Source of the DNA: Pseudomonas sp. 5P_3.1_Bac2
Lineage (GTDB): Bacteria > Pseudomonadota > Gammaproteobacteria > Pseudomonadales > Pseudomonadaceae
Reading direction: 5' to 3'
Assembly: GCF_025465995.1 (NCBI RefSeq)
Contig: NZ_JANLNY010000006.1
Coordinates: 930,001 to 994,000, forward strand
DNA: 64,000 bases
Part shown: piece after piece, positions 62,400 through 64,000 of the stretch
Layout: each line of letters begins with the position of its first letter
How positions within the stretch are numbered: position 1 is the stretch's first letter
Position numbers and translations under genes: made by a program
The notes under the pieces: model-generated
The model's input: the letters and a program-made list of their open reading frames with translations, nothing else
The model's database searches: none
What the model was told of the DNA's origin: nothing

Positions 62400-63584
62400 A
62401 TGACTCCGCCTCGCCCCGCCGATCGCCTGCCCTATCTGACCCAATTACGTAACTTGAAAATGGCCCGCAGTGCCCACGCCTATGTGCGCGGCAGTACGGT
62501 GCAGTTTTATGACTGGCTGCACAGCCAGCCCGGGCGACGCCTGCCGCAAGGGCCGGCGATCTGGATTTGTGGCGATTGCCATGCCGGTAATCTTGGCCCC
62601 ACGGCCAACAGCAAGGGCAAGACAGACGTCTATATCCGCGACCTGGACCAAACCGTAATCGGCAACCCGGTGCACGACCTGGTGCGCTTGGCCCTGTCGC
62701 TGGCCACCGCATCACGGGGTTCGGATTTGCCTGGGGTGACCACCGCACGGGTACTGGAAGAAATGATCCGCGGCTACGAGAGCGCCTTTGAGGACCGCCC
62801 CGACGAGCCGCCAACGCGTCCACCGCAGGTTAAATCGAGCATGCGCAGTGCGGTTAAACGCACCTGGAAGCACCTCGCCCACGAACGTATTGAGAACGCC
62901 AAACCGACCATTCCACTGGGCAAAAAGTTTTGGCCGCTGTCGCGCAAGGAAAGCAGCGCGATTAAAACCCTATGCGCCTCAGATGATGTACATAAGCTGG
63001 TCACTTCACTGAAGGGCCGACCCACTGATGCGCGGGTTGAACTGCTCGATAGCGCTTACTGGGTGAAGGGCTGTAGCTCCTTGGGGCTGCTCCGCTACGC
63101 CGTGCTGTTAGGCGTGGGCGATGAGGATGATCAAGAGTACTGCCTGATCGATATCAAGCAGGCCGTGGGCGCCGCCGCGCCGCGCTTTAACCGGGCGAAA
63201 ATGCCCCGTGATAACGGCAAACGCATTCTTGAAGGTGCGCGCAATCTGTCACCAGCCTTGGGCGAACGGATGCTCAGCACGCGTTTTCTCGACAACGGTT
63301 TCTTTGTCCGCGAGCTGTTGCCGCAGGATATGAAGTTGGAGCTTGATCAACTTAGTCAAAACGATGCCGTGCAAGCTGCCGGCTATCTGGCCCGAGTAGT
63401 AGGTGTGGCCCACGCCCGGCAGATGGACCGCGCCACCCGCTTAAGCTGGCTGGCGGACTTGCAGGTCAATCGCGCCAAAGACCTCGACGCGCCGTCGTGG
63501 CTGTGGACCAGTGTGGTGCAGTTAGTCGGCAAGCATGAGGAAGGCTATCTTAACCACTGTCGGCGCTATGCCTTACAGCAGTAG
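62400..63584 (+). CDS. DUF2252 domain protein
   Basis: 394-aa DUF2252 protein with a kinase-like look: WICGDCHAGNLGP (about 57-69) and IRDLDQTVIGNPVHDLVRLALSL (about 79-101) resemble aminoglycoside-phosphotransferase-type catalytic HGD...N and D.D. loops, and FFVRELLPQDMKLEL lies near 301-315. Function is not established for the family. Starts at the first ATG, SD weak. Single gene followed by a 12-bp-stem hairpin. A small-molecule phosphotransferase is possible but unproven. Confidence 0.8.
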   Translation: MTPPRPADRLPYLTQLRNLKMARSAHAYVRGSTVQFYDWLHSQPGRRLPQGPAIWICGDCHAGNLGPTANSKGKTDVYIRDLDQTVIGNPVHDLVRLALSLATASRGSDLPGVTTARVLEEMIRGYESAFEDRPDEPPTRPPQVKSSMRSAVKRTWKHLAHERIENAKPTIPLGKKFWPLSRKESSAIKTLCASDDVHKLVTSLKGRPTDARVELLDSAYWVKGCSSLGLLRYAVLLGVGDEDDQEYCLIDIKQAVGAAAPRFNRAKMPRDNGKRILEGARNLSPALGERMLSTRFLDNGFFVRELLPQDMKLELDQLSQNDAVQAAGYLARVVGVAHARQMDRATRLSWLADLQVNRAKDLDAPSWLWTSVVQLVGKHEEGYLNHCRRYALQQ

Positions 63585-63596
63585 GCTCGATGGCCC

Positions 63597-63629
63597 GTGG
63601 CGTAGGCCGGCAAGAATGGCCTACGCCAC
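63597..63629. terminator. Strong hairpin after the DUF2252 gene
   Basis: GTGGCGTAGGCC (63597-63608) and GGCCTACGCCAC (63618-63629), 9-nt loop, 12 bp after the stop codon. No T-run, so it may be a REP-type element rather than a classical terminator; 'cgtaggcc' is common in Pseudomonas intergenic repeats. Confidence 0.6.
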
Positions 63630-63755
63630 GCGATGCAAACTATAGCGACTGGCATGGGCTCAAGCGCACAGTCCGGACCTAAGTGCGACGCTCCTCGCTG
63701 ACAGACCACCGCAGCGAATACGCGCACTGGTCCGGGCTAGTGCCGGTTTAACCAT

Positions 63756-64000
63756 CTACTGCTGATAAATATCCGGCCGATGCAGTTGCCAGATAAAGTC
63801 TGGTTGATTCACGGCAGTGAACCCCAGCTTCTCGTACAACCACCCTGCTGTGCTGGTGGCCAGCAGAATACGTCGCAACTGCTGCACATCAGGCTCGGCC
63901 AACAGTGCCGCACATAGCCAACGACCAAGCCCTTGGCCCTGATGGGCAGATGCAATGATCACATCACACAGATAGCCAAACGTCGCGTAATCGGTTACCA
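63756..64000 (-). CDS. GNAT-family N-acetyltransferase, 5' part cut by window end
   Basis: The C-terminal 81 or so residues of a GNAT acetyltransferase; the reading frame runs open to the right edge (reading VTDYATFGYLCDVIIAS). Shows the acetyl-CoA-binding loop HQGQGLG with following helix RWLCAALL, then LLATSTAGWLYEKLGF, the usual C-terminal fold. The shorter frame starting at 63962 would miss the first beta strands, so the true start lies beyond the window. Substrate unknown. Confidence 0.88.
   Translation of the reverse strand, partial: VTDYATFGYLCDVIIASAHQGQGLGRWLCAALLAEPDVQQLRRILLATSTAGWLYEKLGFTAVNQPDFIWQLHRPDIYQQ

Noticed and set aside
1..64000. CRISPR array, insertion sequence, integron or prophage
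   Set aside because: No spaced direct-repeat array, transposase, integrase or phage structural gene was seen on either strand.

Overview
This is one contiguous stretch of a GC-rich gammaproteobacterial chromosome, most likely Pseudomonas in the broad sense. The support is a liuRABCDE operon in P. aeruginosa order, hmgA-fahA-maiA, fdnGHI-fdhE, a cysI-DUF934 pair, a PilU-type ATPase, and short GGTGGAT-type intergenic repeats. I found no rRNA, tRNA, CRISPR array, insertion sequence or phage gene.

Layout. (1) 1-5.1 kb: a Fur-box-preceded operon for an aryl-capped, histamine-containing siderophore: isochorismate synthase, aryl-AMP ligase, an isochorismatase-like aryl carrier protein and histidine decarboxylase. 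The NRPS, the EntA-type dehydrogenase and the transport genes are not in the window. (2) 5.2-12.9 kb: a methylated-amine-type catabolic island: a soluble Cache protein, an FCD-type GntR regulator, an aminoaldehyde dehydrogenase, a three-gene heme-dependent oxidative N-demethylase (DmmA-like, reductase, DUF3445) and an MFS transporter. (3) 13.6-24.2 kb: a co-directional uptake chain, tonB-exbB-exbD, a TonB-dependent receptor, then yejABEF. (4) 24.4-31.6 kb: leucine/isovalerate catabolism (liu). (5) 31.7-39.8 kb: homogentisate catabolism with an IclR regulator, an aromatic-acid-type MFS permease, succinyl-CoA:3-oxoacid CoA-transferase and a LysR regulator. (6) 39.9-43.6 kb: pilU, ppiC, ddl, a YjbR-family gene and a small hypothetical. 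(7) 43.6-49.8 kb: a membrane formate dehydrogenase whose catalytic subunit carries Cys where E. coli FdnG has selenocysteine, plus FdhE. (8) 49.9-64 kb: mostly housekeeping or accessory genes: a lipoprotein, a YbiT-type ABC-F, azoreductase/LysR, CSD-DUF1294, uppP, a conserved hypothetical, a 37-aa membrane peptide, cysI-DUF934, a nitrate/sulfonate-type ABC importer, DUF2252 and a GNAT gene cut by the window edge.

How the parts fit. Leucine breakdown (liuE) and homogentisate breakdown (fahA) both end in acetoacetate, and the CoA-transferase next to them activates it, so 24-39 kb reads as one functional block. The receptor-TonB-Yej chain would carry a peptide-like ligand across both membranes. 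The N-demethylase island should turn an N-methyl or N-alkyl amine into an aldehyde that its dehydrogenase oxidises.

Most notable: the carrier protein of the siderophore operon has lost the catalytic Asp and other conserved residues of its isochorismatase half; a dedicated TonB/receptor/peptide-ABC locus; a Cache sensor with no membrane anchor beside an N-demethylase; a Cys-type FdnG; a 16-bp tandem repeat running through the liuE stop codon; and three small ORFs in gaps, one directly followed by a rho-independent terminator.
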